A DNA stretch of 64,000 nucleotides, from contig CAJUFM010000003.1 of the NCBI GenBank assembly GCA_910585745.1, positions 1 through 64,000 on the forward strand, read 5' to 3'. The DNA is from an uncultured Eubacterium sp. Lineage in GTDB: Bacteria; Bacillota; Clostridia; Lachnospirales; Lachnospiraceae. Position numbers and translations under genes: made by a program. The notes under the pieces are model-generated. The model made no database searches. It saw only the letters and a program-made list of their open reading frames with translations, and was not told where the DNA came from. This document shows, piece by piece, positions 25,684 to 35,452 of this stretch (positions are counted from its first letter, which is position 1; each line of letters opens with the position of its first letter).

Positions 25684-28404
25684 ATGAATTCATCAAATGA
25701 AAAGAGGATACAAAGAGTTGGAATAATAATTTTTCTACTTATTCCGATCTTGATGTATACAAAGTATTATTTGAATAATCAAATACCTGGAAATGCAGAT
25801 CTGGTTCAATACTTTTCAGCGAGAAAACATTTTGTGCAGTGCTTATTGAATGGAGAGCTTCCGCAATGGAACAGTTATCTGGCAAACGGCATGCCCACTA
25901 CTGGAAATTTTTATATCTTCAGCGTTTTACTGTCATTTCTTCCTTTAAAACAGTATATTTATGCTTATTTTATCCTTCATTTATTTATAGGAAGCTATTT
26001 CTTTTACCGTTACCTGCGGGAATGTAAATGTTCCTATACAGTTTCTATGATCTTTGCCGTGATTTATGAGTGCTCCATACAGATTAACGGAACGAGAAAA
26101 TCCCATCCGACCATCATCGCATCCATATGCCTTTTTCCTGTGATCATGTTTTTGGTAAAGAAATTTATTCACACGAGAGAGAATAAGTGGCTTTGTCTGT
26201 CAGCGGTCATGGCGGCGGTTCAGGCAACGATAGGGCAGCAGTACAGTGTCTACGCAGTCATGATATTATTTGTGTACATCGTGGTAAGCTGCATTTGTGA
26301 GAAATTTACCGTGAAAGACATAGTGAAGAAAGGCATTTTGTGGCTTGGTGTGTATGTAGGTATATTTGCCTACGCCCTGCTTCCGAATCTTAGCATTATG
26401 AGGCAGTATAAAGCATATGGTTCAGCAGGGACATCATTTGATACTTTTAGTTCGTATTCCATTCATCCCGTGAAGCTGATCCAGATGATCATACCTCGAT
26501 TTTTTGGAGATATTTACCAGCCTATGGGCAATTATTATTCTTCCGAAATGGATATAGAGCTTTACCTGGGGATTTTTGTTTTGTTTTTGGCGGTTGCCGT
26601 AGTTCTCTTCAAAAAGGATAAGTGGAGTACTAAGCTGGATCTAGCATGTGCAGTGCTTGCTTTTTTATATGCCTGCATCGCCCATATTCCCGTACTGAAT
26701 CATATCGTTCACAAGCTTCCGTTATTGGGAGGATTCCGTTGTGCCGGAAGAATGTTATTTGTTTTCTACTTTTTTGTGCTTACGATGGCGGCGAAGGGAC
26801 TTCATTTCTTAATACAAGATGGGTTGAAAGAGTTTCAGCTGGTGTGCTTGAAAAGAATGGCTAAGACGTTGTTTTCCGGTATTGTAGTTCTTGGCATCGT
26901 GAGCGCTTTTTTGATTTCTTTCTTCATGTCGAAAGAGCAGCAGCCAGCGTATTATAATAAGCTGCAGAGTACGCTTTTACTACCCCTGGTATTTCTTGGA
27001 CTGATACTAATTCTTTTGTCTATTGTCCAGAAGAAGGTATTTCTGCGCCGGCAGCTCACCCCTGCTTCAAGAGTGCGTATTCTTTGTAGTGCCATTATTG
27101 TTATTACACTGGCAGAAATACTTCCCTTTAGTCTGGTTACACAGCCTACTCCCCTGGCACAGTTTGACACCGTTCATCCTGTGGAAGAGCAGTTAAAGGA
27201 AAATATTGGGGGATATAAGATTTGGGACGCTTTTAATAATGTGGATGGTGCTCATGAGAGTATAATCTCACAAAACAAAAGTGCTTCCAAGGAGATTTCG
27301 TCTATCAATGCGTATACGGCATATAATAATCCGCTTATTTTTAGATATTTTAAGAATCTTGGAATCGATGTTAAGACGGCTTCTTTTAACTTTTCGGGAT
27401 TACTTACAGGATCTAAAAATATTAACAATAATGTGATCTTTCAAAATGATCTGTTATCTATGCTGGGAGTAAGGTATGTAATTGATTCCTGCCATGTAGT
27501 GGAAAACGCGGGGGGACAGGTTTATGACTCGCAGTGCAGATCAGATCTGTTGGATTCCAGGGAAAACATATCTTTAGATTTCCAGGAAAATGGTGTGGGT
27601 GTCAGTACGGTGATGGGAGGAGTTACAGCAGATACTTGTTATAAAGTCAATCTCAAAATAAAGAATGAACACAATGCTGCCCTGACATTTTTGGCAGTGG
27701 ACCTCTATGGAGGGGACAGTTATGATTTGGCGACGCAGGAAAAGCAATTCTATCTGACGAAGAACAGCAACGAATATGTGGCATACTTGTATTCTGAAAA
27801 CGCCGAGCTGGCCACAGAGGATATACGTATCAGGATACTTGCCAAGTCAAATCTGGGGGAAGTGCTGGTGGAAAAGTGTGAGGTTTCCCTTGTGCAGCCG
27901 AGGCAGGCGTACCAGTACTGGAATACAGATAAGTATGGGATGAAGATCTATGAAAATGCCAATGCAAAGGATATCTTGTATTTTCCAAAGAGGTTATCGC
28001 GACTAGAGAATTTTAATGATATATATGATAATTACGAGAAATATGATCTCTCAGACACCGCATATGGAAACCGGGAATCAAAGAATCTGGAAAATATAAA
28101 CTCCGAAGCAGAAGTAATTTCTCGAACGAGTAACACGTTGACGGCGAAGATCACTTCTGACGCAGATACTTATCTGTGTTATTCCCAAAACTATTCTCCG
28201 AATTGGTCTGTGGAGATAGATGGCAAAGAGCAGAAGCCAGAGATGATAAATGGGCTTATTATGGGAGTGGAGGTGCCTTCTGGTGAACACACTGTTGTTT
28301 TTAAATACTTTGACTGGTTTTACGTTATTGGGTCTGTGCTGACTGTTCTGACAGCTGTTCTGCTAATAGTGACCTTTATTAGAGGACGTGTTCGACGACA
28401 ATAA
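25684..28404 (+). CDS. YfhO-family polytopic membrane protein (putative GT-C glycosyltransferase)
   Basis: 906 residues with about 12 transmembrane helices in the first 490 residues, one more at the C-terminus (~875-895), and a large external beta-rich domain between them. An acidic residue pair follows helix 1 (PGNADLVQYFSARKHF), the position of the catalytic Asp in GT-C enzymes. YfhO relatives in Gram-positive bacteria transfer sugars from undecaprenyl-phosphate donors to surface polymers. The external domain ends with a jelly-roll-like segment (CYSQNYSPNWSVEIDG). It could decorate the exported polysaccharide; the sugar is unknown. GAGGAG precedes the ATG. Confidence 0.78.
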   Translation: MNSSNEKRIQRVGIIIFLLIPILMYTKYYLNNQIPGNADLVQYFSARKHFVQCLLNGELPQWNSYLANGMPTTGNFYIFSVLLSFLPLKQYIYAYFILHLFIGSYFFYRYLRECKCSYTVSMIFAVIYECSIQINGTRKSHPTIIASICLFPVIMFLVKKFIHTRENKWLCLSAVMAAVQATIGQQYSVYAVMILFVYIVVSCICEKFTVKDIVKKGILWLGVYVGIFAYALLPNLSIMRQYKAYGSAGTSFDTFSSYSIHPVKLIQMIIPRFFGDIYQPMGNYYSSEMDIELYLGIFVLFLAVAVVLFKKDKWSTKLDLACAVLAFLYACIAHIPVLNHIVHKLPLLGGFRCAGRMLFVFYFFVLTMAAKGLHFLIQDGLKEFQLVCLKRMAKTLFSGIVVLGIVSAFLISFFMSKEQQPAYYNKLQSTLLLPLVFLGLILILLSIVQKKVFLRRQLTPASRVRILCSAIIVITLAEILPFSLVTQPTPLAQFDTVHPVEEQLKENIGGYKIWDAFNNVDGAHESIISQNKSASKEISSINAYTAYNNPLIFRYFKNLGIDVKTASFNFSGLLTGSKNINNNVIFQNDLLSMLGVRYVIDSCHVVENAGGQVYDSQCRSDLLDSRENISLDFQENGVGVSTVMGGVTADTCYKVNLKIKNEHNAALTFLAVDLYGGDSYDLATQEKQFYLTKNSNEYVAYLYSENAELATEDIRIRILAKSNLGEVLVEKCEVSLVQPRQAYQYWNTDKYGMKIYENANAKDILYFPKRLSRLENFNDIYDNYEKYDLSDTAYGNRESKNLENINSEAEVISRTSNTLTAKITSDADTYLCYSQNYSPNWSVEIDGKEQKPEMINGLIMGVEVPSGEHTVVFKYFDWFYVIGSVLTVLTAVLLIVTFIRGRVRRQ

Positions 28405-28569
28405 ACAATATAATAATGCGCTATGGAGGTATGCAGGTTGACAATTGTCAGTTTGTGTACCTTTTTTTAAAAGGCAAAAGGGTTATTTATTATCCATCAC
28501 CTGCTAAACTACAAATTAATTTCGTCTTATATTATACTTAGTTAAAATGAGACATTTGGAGATGAGACG

Positions 28570-29982
28570 ATGAGCTTTTGTTCTTTAAAATACGGATATT
28601 TTCTCACACTGCTGATTCCCTGTTACTTTATTGTACCAAAACGTATTCAAAGATATGTCCTATTAGTGTTCAGTATTGTTTTTTATCTGATGTATAGCGA
28701 AAAGGCATTTATCATTATGACGTTAAGCGGCATTGTGGTTTATGCAACTGCATTATGGGTGAGGAGGGTAGAGAATAAAGGAACACAAAAAATGCTATTA
28801 ATTGCGGCTGTTTCTTTAAATGTGGGTGTTTTGTTCTTTTTAAAGTATATCACCAGGGGATCTATTATTTTACCATTAGGGATTTCTTTTTACACACTGG
28901 CATTGATTGGATATCTGATGGATGTTTATCGGGAGAAGATAATGCCAGAAACTAATTTTTTTGATTTTTATCTGTTTGAAACTTTTTTTCCACACATTTT
29001 ACAGGGGCCAATTGCGAGATATGATACACTGGCGAAACAATTTAAGGAAAAGCATACTTTTGATTATGATAGATTTTGCAGAGGCCTGCAGCTGATGCTG
29101 TGGGGATTTATAAAGAAAATGGTCATAGCAGACCGGGCAGCTATTGTTGTCAATAATATCTATGATACATACTATACAGTGGGTGGAACAGAATTGTTTT
29201 TTGCCAGTATTTTATATACGTTGACAATTTTTGCAGATTTTTCTGGTTGTGTGGATATTGCAAGAGGAACGGCGCTCATATTTGGCATCCGGCTGTCGGA
29301 TAATTTTCGACAGCCTTATCTGGCAGTGTCTGTTAATGATTTCTGGAAACGGTGGCATATATCCTTAAGTTCCTGGTTTCGCGATTATCTCTATATTCCG
29401 TTAGGCGGGAACCGGAAAGGGCAGTGCAGAAGATGGGTCAATGTACTGCTTGTTTTTGGGGTCAGTGGAATCTGGCACGGGGTGGGTTTAAACTATCTCT
29501 TATGGGGGGCTTTGCATGGCGGATACCAGGTGCTGGGAAGTGTTCTTAAACCGCTGCGGCAGAAATGCTATCGACTTATGAAAATATGCGATGGGGGTAA
29601 GGCAGCACAAATATTAAAAATCTTTATAACTTTTCAGCTGGTAAATATTGCGTGGATTTTTTTCCGTGTCACAGACATCCGGCAGGCATGTTATATATTA
29701 AAAACTATGATACTGCATCCTACACCAGGTGTTTTGTTTGATGAATCGCTGGCACAGTACGGAGTATCGATGAAAGGACTGCATATGCTGGGACTTTTCG
29801 TGATTTTGCTGCTTTTCGTTGAGATTTTGAATTACCGGGGAATTAAGCTGAGAGATTGGATCAATCGTCAATGGCTGGTTGTGAGATGGTGCATATATCT
29901 ATTTGGCATTATGGCAGTTGTGGTTTTAGGAATCTATGGCGTAGATTATAATGCATCTGATTTTATTTATATGAAATTCTGA
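28570..29982 (+). CDS. MBOAT-family O-acyltransferase (AlgI/DltB-like)
   Basis: 470 residues with ten or more membrane helices. The MBOAT core includes LQGPIARYD, FRDYLYIPLGGNRKG and GIWHGVGLNYLLWGALHG with the catalytic histidine H303. These enzymes pass an acyl group, usually acetyl, across the membrane for transfer onto an extracellular polymer. The following gene encodes the SGNH-type partner that usually completes the transfer (as DltB/DltD and AlgI/AlgJ). A TATACT box at 28533 may give a local promoter after the 165-base gap. GGAGATGA precedes the start. Confidence 0.92.
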   Translation: MSFCSLKYGYFLTLLIPCYFIVPKRIQRYVLLVFSIVFYLMYSEKAFIIMTLSGIVVYATALWVRRVENKGTQKMLLIAAVSLNVGVLFFLKYITRGSIILPLGISFYTLALIGYLMDVYREKIMPETNFFDFYLFETFFPHILQGPIARYDTLAKQFKEKHTFDYDRFCRGLQLMLWGFIKKMVIADRAAIVVNNIYDTYYTVGGTELFFASILYTLTIFADFSGCVDIARGTALIFGIRLSDNFRQPYLAVSVNDFWKRWHISLSSWFRDYLYIPLGGNRKGQCRRWVNVLLVFGVSGIWHGVGLNYLLWGALHGGYQVLGSVLKPLRQKCYRLMKICDGGKAAQILKIFITFQLVNIAWIFFRVTDIRQACYILKTMILHPTPGVLFDESLAQYGVSMKGLHMLGLFVILLLFVEILNYRGIKLRDWINRQWLVVRWCIYLFGIMAVVVLGIYGVDYNASDFIYMKF

Positions 29983-30001
29983 TTGCAGGAGGAGTGACCG
30001 G

Positions 30002-31444
30002 ATGAAGGGGATAAAGTTAAAAAATGCCATGAAAATGACTGCATTTTTGATTGTAGTTGTATTGTTATTAAATGTGCTTTCAGCAGTATTTATACCCAAA
30101 CAGAAGAAGAGCATGACAAAATATAATGGGGAGTTAACGCATTTTGATCTTTTTTATGAAGAACCACGTAATTCGCTGGACGTCATTTTTTTGGGATCAT
30201 CGCACATATATTCAGGAATCTCTCCGATAGAGATGTGGAATACTTATGGTATTGCAGGATATAACTGTACGTCCTCCTCACAATGTGCGTACAAGTCCTA
30301 TCATTTTCTGCTGGATATCTTTAAATATCAGAAGCCGAAAGTAGTTGTATTTGATTTATTGTCATTATTTATAGATGAGACCAATGATGAGATATCCAAC
30401 CGCTCAGCTCTAAATTATATGAGATTTTCCCCCAATTTTTTGACAACGGTACATCATTCGATGAACAAGAAAATTGGAGAGACAATGGAATCTTATATTT
30501 TTCCTATATTAAGATATCATTCCCGATGGGAGGAACTGTCCCAGGTGGATTTTGGTATTAAAAAGCAGCGTGACTGCGCAAAGGGCTATGATATGCGCTA
30601 TGGTACAAAATGTATGGTGAAGTTGACCGAAGATCAATTTTCTTTTTTGAGGGAACAGCCTACGGATAAGGCTGCTCCCATTGTGGAAAAATCTGCTGGG
30701 TATATCCGGAATATGGTCGAACTGTGCAGAAAGAATGGAACGCAAATGGTATTTATTAAGACTCCTGTCTCAGATTATACCCATGAAAAGGGTAAAGCAA
30801 TGCAGAAATTTGCGGAAGAGTGTGGCGTGGAGCTGATTGATTATAATCGGAAATGGAATGAATTAGGGTTAGATTACAGAGTAGATTTTTTGGATACTGT
30901 TCATTTGAATCTTAATGGAGCAAAAAAACTGACGAAGTGTCTGGGGCAGACACTGGTGAATGACTTTGGCATGCCGGATCATCGGGGAGAGGCAGACTAT
31001 AGCAGCTGGGATAAGGATTACAGCACCTATCAGGCAGAAACCCATGCGCTTGAACTGCAGGAATGTAATGAATTATCAGGGTATCTTGAATTGGTTCAAA
31101 GGGAAAACTATGTTTTGTTGTACGCCGGAAATGTTTCTCATGTCAATGATAGTGTAAGGGATATATTGGGACTTCTGCCACTGGAGCAGGAGAGGATCCA
31201 GTATGGTGTTTTGGACATAAGTGATAAAAAGGAAAGAGTTCACAATGCAGGCAATGGGAAGATGCGATACGATATCAGGGATGTACGCTGTGAGATCAGC
31301 GCAGAAAATGATTATAGAATTCGCCTGTTGGGAAAAAATGTTGTCCAGGGCGAGAATGGATTTTATCTGGGCGTATTTGATAAAAAACTGAACATCGTGG
31401 CCGATGCCATAAAAATATTAAATGGTCAGATTCTGCGGGAGTAG
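30002..31444 (+). CDS. SGNH-type acyltransferase partner of the MBOAT protein (DltD/AlgJ-like) with C-terminal extension
   Basis: 480 residues anchored by one N-terminal helix (AFLIVVVLLLNVLSAVF). The external domain has the SGNH block I FLGSSHIYSGISP with serine S66 or S67, and the DxxH block near the end (D298-T-V-H301), so a Ser/His/Asp hydrolase or transferase site is intact. About 140 further residues form an extra beta domain, perhaps for polymer binding. Nineteen bases separate it from the MBOAT gene; the pair would O-acylate the surface polysaccharide. It converges on the minus-strand gene that ends at 31485. Confidence 0.88.
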   Translation: MKGIKLKNAMKMTAFLIVVVLLLNVLSAVFIPKQKKSMTKYNGELTHFDLFYEEPRNSLDVIFLGSSHIYSGISPIEMWNTYGIAGYNCTSSSQCAYKSYHFLLDIFKYQKPKVVVFDLLSLFIDETNDEISNRSALNYMRFSPNFLTTVHHSMNKKIGETMESYIFPILRYHSRWEELSQVDFGIKKQRDCAKGYDMRYGTKCMVKLTEDQFSFLREQPTDKAAPIVEKSAGYIRNMVELCRKNGTQMVFIKTPVSDYTHEKGKAMQKFAEECGVELIDYNRKWNELGLDYRVDFLDTVHLNLNGAKKLTKCLGQTLVNDFGMPDHRGEADYSSWDKDYSTYQAETHALELQECNELSGYLELVQRENYVLLYAGNVSHVNDSVRDILGLLPLEQERIQYGVLDISDKKERVHNAGNGKMRYDIRDVRCEISAENDYRIRLLGKNVVQGENGFYLGVFDKKLNIVADAIKILNGQILRE

Positions 31445-31484
31445 GGGAGACCGCTCCTGCAAAAATACGTTTTTTAATATATCG

Positions 31485-32249
31485 CTACCATGAAAGCTTT
31501 CCACCATCGACTCCGATGGTAGAACCAGTAATAAAACGTGAGGCTTCACTGAGAAGAAATGCTGTCAGACTGGCAACATCGCATGGCTGCCCTAATCCTA
31601 AATATTGCCTTGCCATAATGATTTCAGCCTCTTTTGAGCCTTCTCCCTTTTCCAAAAAGGAATCATAGATGTCTGTTTTAATGAATGCTGGTGCCACTGT
31701 ATTTACTCTTATATGCTTATTTGCCAGTTCTTTTGCCATACACCGGACGGCTGCATCCATGGCTGCTTTGGAAGCGCAATATGCTGTCTTGCTGCTGTTT
31801 CCCTGTATGGAGGACGTAGAAGAGATCCCTACGATGTTGCACCCCGTTTCTGAAAATCTTTTTCTGGCAGTGATGCACCGGCACAATTCAACAAATGAAT
31901 AAAAATTGATCTTCATGACCTGATCTAAAATATCTGGTTTGATCGTCTTAAATGGTCTCGAACTGGTGATTCCTGCACTATGGACGAATCCGTCTAATGG
32001 ACCGCGTTCTGCGACAATCTGCTTTATCAGTCCGTCTATTTGATCTAACTTACTTAAATCGGCAGCATAGTAACAAGATTCTTTATTCTGTAAACTTTCG
32101 ATGATTTCTTTTAACTTCTCTTCCCGCCGTGCGACAAGAATGGTTTCCGCTTCCAGCCGGTCCAATAATCTCACCGTCTCTTTTCCGATCCCTGACGATG
32201 CGCCGGTTACTAATATTCGTTTTCCTTTTAAGTCTACCAGATTATACAT
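31485..32249 (-). CDS. SDR reductase, FabG-like (3-oxoacyl-ACP reductase type)
   Basis: 254 residues, classical short-chain dehydrogenase: TGASSGIG at 15-22 binds NAD(P)H, a serine in GISSTSS near 143-146, Y157 and K161 form the catalytic set, and the C-terminus ends with GSTIGVDGG. It is the last gene of the minus-strand unit and overlaps the KAS III gene by 8 bases. Beside a dedicated ACP and KAS III it most likely reduces a short 3-oxoacyl-ACP to 3-hydroxyacyl-ACP. A sugar substrate is possible but less likely given the neighbours. Confidence 0.85.
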   Translation of the reverse strand: MYNLVDLKGKRILVTGASSGIGKETVRLLDRLEAETILVARREEKLKEIIESLQNKESCYYAADLSKLDQIDGLIKQIVAERGPLDGFVHSAGITSSRPFKTIKPDILDQVMKINFYSFVELCRCITARKRFSETGCNIVGISSTSSIQGNSSKTAYCASKAAMDAAVRCMAKELANKHIRVNTVAPAFIKTDIYDSFLEKGEGSKEAEIIMARQYLGLGQPCDVASLTAFLLSEASRFITGSTIGVDGGKLSW

Positions 32250-33354
32250 CCTCTGTTTCCTCCCATTCCTCCGGTGTATTAATAATACCCTCTATAAAAC
32301 ATTCCTCTGTTTCGATTATGGGGTAAATATCGGCGCAGTTTATGTTTGTTCCCATAACCCCCCAGGACAATCCCACACCAAAACCTGACATCAGCATCTG
32401 ATATTCCCCTTTACATTCCTTTGCGCCGAATGCATCGCAGAGTGTGAGTGGGACGGCAGCTGCGGATGTATTTCCATATCTATCCAGACATAAGGGCATT
32501 TTTTCTGGTGGTATTCTCAGCCGCTTCTGCAGCTGTTTATGGATATACTTATTCGCCTGATGCATAATATAATAATCGTAGGAGTCTGGAGAAGTATTCT
32601 CACATTCCATATAATATTTTATGGTTTGGGGAACATCACGAATGGTAAATTCAAAAACCCGTGCCCCATCCATCCATGTGTTGTACAAAGTCCGTTTATT
32701 ACCATCTGAAAAAAGCATTGCTTCTTCCGGGGGGGTCAAATTACGGAATCCACCTGCCGGGGCAATAATCGCTTTGTATCCTTCCCCGTCGGAACACAGC
32801 ATTCCGCTCAATTTGTTATCTGGAACTTTCTCAAATAGGACAGCAGCCCCGGCATCACCAAAGAGCATCACAGATGACTTATCCTCTGGATGTACCATCT
32901 TGGACATTGTTTCCCCGACGATTAACAACCCTTTCTCTATATCAGAATTTGCCATAAGTGCGCTTATAATCTGGGCAGAATACACAAATGCAGAACACCC
33001 CAGATTGACATCGAATGCTGCACAATCCCTTTCCAGATGTAAACGTTTATGTAATACACAGGCTGTGGCAGGCCTCCTGTAGTCTGTGGAATGGGCAGAA
33101 AATATCAAGGCTTTAATATCTTCCCGTTTTAATCCTTTTTGCCGTATTAATTCTTCTGCAGCTGCATATCCTAAGTCAGATGCCGTTTGATGCAGTTCCG
33201 TCTTCCTGATCTCCTCTACACCTGTCATTTTCACGAATTTGTCCACATTATCCTGTCCGAATTTATTATAATACTCATTTGCTTTTATTTTTGTTTTGGG
33301 AACAGCACAGGCAATCCCTGTCATTTTTATATTGCTAAAATTGAAATATGCCAT
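32242..33354 (-). CDS. 3-oxoacyl-ACP synthase III (FabH-like)
   Basis: 370 residues, thiolase fold. The KAS III triad is present: C120 in DVNLGCSAF, H265 in IMHQANKY and N295 in RYGNTSAA. KAS III enzymes condense a short acyl-CoA with malonyl-ACP. It does not sit with a housekeeping fab operon but between a small ACP and a reductase in a sugar-modification unit, so it probably makes one short acyl chain for attachment to a glycan. The protein is about 40 residues longer than typical FabH. GGAGG precedes the start. Confidence 0.88.
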   Translation of the reverse strand: MAYFNFSNIKMTGIACAVPKTKIKANEYYNKFGQDNVDKFVKMTGVEEIRKTELHQTASDLGYAAAEELIRQKGLKREDIKALIFSAHSTDYRRPATACVLHKRLHLERDCAAFDVNLGCSAFVYSAQIISALMANSDIEKGLLIVGETMSKMVHPEDKSSVMLFGDAGAAVLFEKVPDNKLSGMLCSDGEGYKAIIAPAGGFRNLTPPEEAMLFSDGNKRTLYNTWMDGARVFEFTIRDVPQTIKYYMECENTSPDSYDYYIMHQANKYIHKQLQKRLRIPPEKMPLCLDRYGNTSAAAVPLTLCDAFGAKECKGEYQMLMSGFGVGLSWGVMGTNINCADIYPIIETEECFIEGIINTPEEWEETEDV

Positions 33355-33377
33355 TTCAATTTCCTCCTTTGATTGGG

Positions 33378-33599
33378 CTAACCTTCCATATTATTCAGGA
33401 TATCTGCAATGGTTGTATATTTTTTTATCTCTTTTCCAGTAATCTTTTTCCCAAATTCATCTTCAAACATTACGATCAAAGATAGTACTGCCATGGAATT
33501 AAATTCGTCAATGTCTTCCAGATTTGTATCAGGAGTAAGACTTCCTTCATCAACCTCCAACGTATCCTCTAATAATTCTAATTTTTCTTTTTCTGTCAT
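33378..33599 (-). CDS. Acyl carrier protein (locus-specific)
   Basis: 73 residues with the four-helix ACP pattern. The phosphopantetheine serine is S35 in EFNSMAVLSLI, where the usual DSL reads NSM. The protein is strongly acidic (LEDTLEVDEGSLTPDTNLEDIDE). AGGAGGG precedes the start. Its position immediately before KAS III implies that it carries the acyl chain made by that enzyme and the SDR reductase. Confidence 0.9.
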   Translation of the reverse strand: MTEKEKLELLEDTLEVDEGSLTPDTNLEDIDEFNSMAVLSLIVMFEDEFGKKITGKEIKKYTTIADILNNMEG

Positions 33600-33663
33600 T
33601 TTCTTGCCCTCCTATAATTTGATATTTTGTAGTAAAAAGTCTATATGGATTGTCATGATGTTG

Positions 33664-34623
33664 TTAATCCTCATCCAGGGTGCTGGTATCTTTTATTCCG
33701 GATGCATAGTCTCTTATCACATATTGTGGTGCTTTGTTCAGACATAAATAAATTCTTCCTATATATTCCCCGATCAATCCCAATGAAACCAATAAGATGC
33801 CTCCAAGTAATAAAAGAACAGAGATCAGCGAACTCCATCCTGCTGCCATGTTGGGATTTATCAGTTTATTGATGATAATCCCACAGGCGCTGAACATTCC
33901 GATAACGGCGAAAAGAAATCCTAAAAAGGTTGAAATCCTTAATGGTTTTACGGAAAATGTTGTGGCGCCATTGACCCACAATGCAATCAGTTTTTTCAGC
34001 GAATAACCGGAATAACCTTCTTTTCTGGCACGGTGTCCAACATATACGGAAGTAATATTATTTGTCGAACGAAACACCAATCCCGGCAGATATACATACG
34101 GATTTTCATATTTTTGGATCTCATCAATAACAAAATGTTTAACGGCATAGAAACTGCTCCCTTTGAAATCTTTTGGCATATCTGCCATATGTGTCATCAT
34201 GATTCTGTTAAGCCGGGAGCCCCAGTTTCTAAATCTGCTATGCTGCTTTACTTTATATTTGCCATAAACGACATCATAACCCTGATCCAGTTTATCAATG
34301 ATCCTGTAGGTATCTTCGACGGCAATTTGTCCGTCATCATCCAGAGACACAATAATTTCTCCTTTGATATGACGGTATCCTGCAAGCAGAGCTGCATGCT
34401 GTCCAAAATTTCTTGTCAGGTTAATTCCCTGGACATTTGAATATTTCTTTGCCAGCAGCCGGATCTTATCCCAGACATGATCCGGCGAACAGTCATTTAC
34501 CAATATAATCTCATATTCATCTTCTGGGTGGTCTATATTCAAATTCAGGATTTCTTTCACAACATCCTCAATCGTATGTTCGGAGCCATAGCATGGGATG
34601 ACAAAAGATATTAGTCTGCTCAA
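33664..34623 (-). CDS. GT2 glycosyltransferase with two C-terminal membrane helices (ArnC/DPM-like)
   Basis: 319 residues. The GT-A catalytic part has FVIPCYGSEHTIEDVV, NDCSPD, NFGQHAALLAGY and SLDDDGQ with the DxD-type acidic motif. Two transmembrane helices (about 230-255 and 265-290) and the LIGEYIGRIYLCLNKAPQYV tail are typical of enzymes that load a sugar onto undecaprenyl phosphate. It is a clear paralogue of the product at 36605. It overlaps the GNAT gene by four bases. The donor is probably the amino sugar modified by the acyl genes in this unit (inference). Confidence 0.9.
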   Translation of the reverse strand: MSRLISFVIPCYGSEHTIEDVVKEILNLNIDHPEDEYEIILVNDCSPDHVWDKIRLLAKKYSNVQGINLTRNFGQHAALLAGYRHIKGEIIVSLDDDGQIAVEDTYRIIDKLDQGYDVVYGKYKVKQHSRFRNWGSRLNRIMMTHMADMPKDFKGSSFYAVKHFVIDEIQKYENPYVYLPGLVFRSTNNITSVYVGHRARKEGYSGYSLKKLIALWVNGATTFSVKPLRISTFLGFLFAVIGMFSACGIIINKLINPNMAAGWSSLISVLLLLGGILLVSLGLIGEYIGRIYLCLNKAPQYVIRDYASGIKDTSTLDED

Positions 34624-35171
34624 GCCTGACTGCCCCCTATTCTGTCCAATAATTCACGGGTCTTTGCAAAATCCTTTCCATCTGCCACCCTTTCATAATA
34701 TGCACATTCAATGCCATTTCGTGTTACTGTCTGTTTCATTTTAATTCCTCTTTTTTCATGGTTGTTGATATGCTTTTTATTTGATAGATAAATTACGTAT
34801 GTAATCTTTTCTAAATGCAGGACTGTCCGGTAAAATTCATCTAATAGCACTTCTGCTTCCATTGCCTCCACAGAACTGCCATTGTTCACCTCTCGTCCTA
34901 CTTCTCCTGTTCTGTCGTGGATATCATAAACACCAATCAGCCCTATTCGCTCTCCTTTTTTGTTCCATACAATAAAGTAATAGTCACCCGGCTCTTTGAT
35001 CTGCCATTGGATAAATTTTTTCTGCTCTTCCAGACTGGAAGCCGGCTGGCCTACCGTTTTACAATTTTTTTCCTCTTTTCTTATCTGATAGGAAAATTCC
35101 ACATCCGCATCTTCTAGTGTAATACTTTTTAGATCCACAAATTTTCCCTGAATTACTTTATCATAAATCAT
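34620..35171 (-). CDS. GNAT-family N-acyltransferase
   Basis: 183 residues, GNAT fold with the acyl-donor loop around GERIGLIGVYDIHDRTGEVG and a C-terminal NKKHINNHEKRGIKM resembling the NxxAxxxYxKxGF motif of PseH/RimJ-like enzymes. First gene of the minus-strand unit (GNAT, GT2, ACP, KAS III, SDR). It probably acylates an amino sugar, with either acetyl-CoA or the acyl-ACP made by its neighbours as donor. GGAGG lies 7 bases before the start. Confidence 0.82.
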   Translation of the reverse strand: MIYDKVIQGKFVDLKSITLEDADVEFSYQIRKEEKNCKTVGQPASSLEEQKKFIQWQIKEPGDYYFIVWNKKGERIGLIGVYDIHDRTGEVGREVNNGSSVEAMEAEVLLDEFYRTVLHLEKITYVIYLSNKKHINNHEKRGIKMKQTVTRNGIECAYYERVADGKDFAKTRELLDRIGGSQA

Positions 35172-35227
35172 TTCATGTCCTCCACATTTTTAGTGACAAC
35201 ACAGGGGTTTCAGTATCTCACCTTTGT

Positions 35228-35258
35228 ATCATAAGGTATTTGTATTAAAGATACAAAT
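35228..35258 (-). promoter_or_regulatory. Promoter of the acyl/GNAT unit overlapped by an inverted repeat
   Basis: On the minus strand TTGTAT and TATGAT are 17 bases apart. A perfect 8-bp inverted repeat (ATTTGTAT/ATACAAAT, 35238-35258) covers the -35 region and spacer, a likely operator. Confidence 0.6.
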
Positions 35259-35338
35259 TGATTTATCTGATGTTATTCAGAACAGGTGAAAGTGTGTGAC
35301 AGCCATAAAATAGTAAAATAGTAAAATCCAAAAATTTA

Positions 35339-35367
35339 TTGCACTTTAAGCCTGCTAATGCTATAAT
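35339..35367 (+). promoter_or_regulatory. Promoter of the aminotransferase unit
   Basis: TTGCAC and a perfect TATAAT with 17 bases between them. It drives the plus-strand genes from 35453 with a leader of about 80 bases containing a weak GGGGT/ACCCC hairpin. Confidence 0.65.
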
Positions 35368-35452
35368 ATCTAGATGTACCATTGGGGTAAATTACCTTTT
35401 GACCCCGATATCTTTATAGGTTATTATACAAAGTAGAGATGGAGGTTTGACA

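Noticed and set aside
31438..31470. GCGGGAG/CTCCTGC stem after the SGNH gene as a terminator
   Set aside because: The stem has a large loop and the T-run is displaced by ten bases; too weak to call for either strand.
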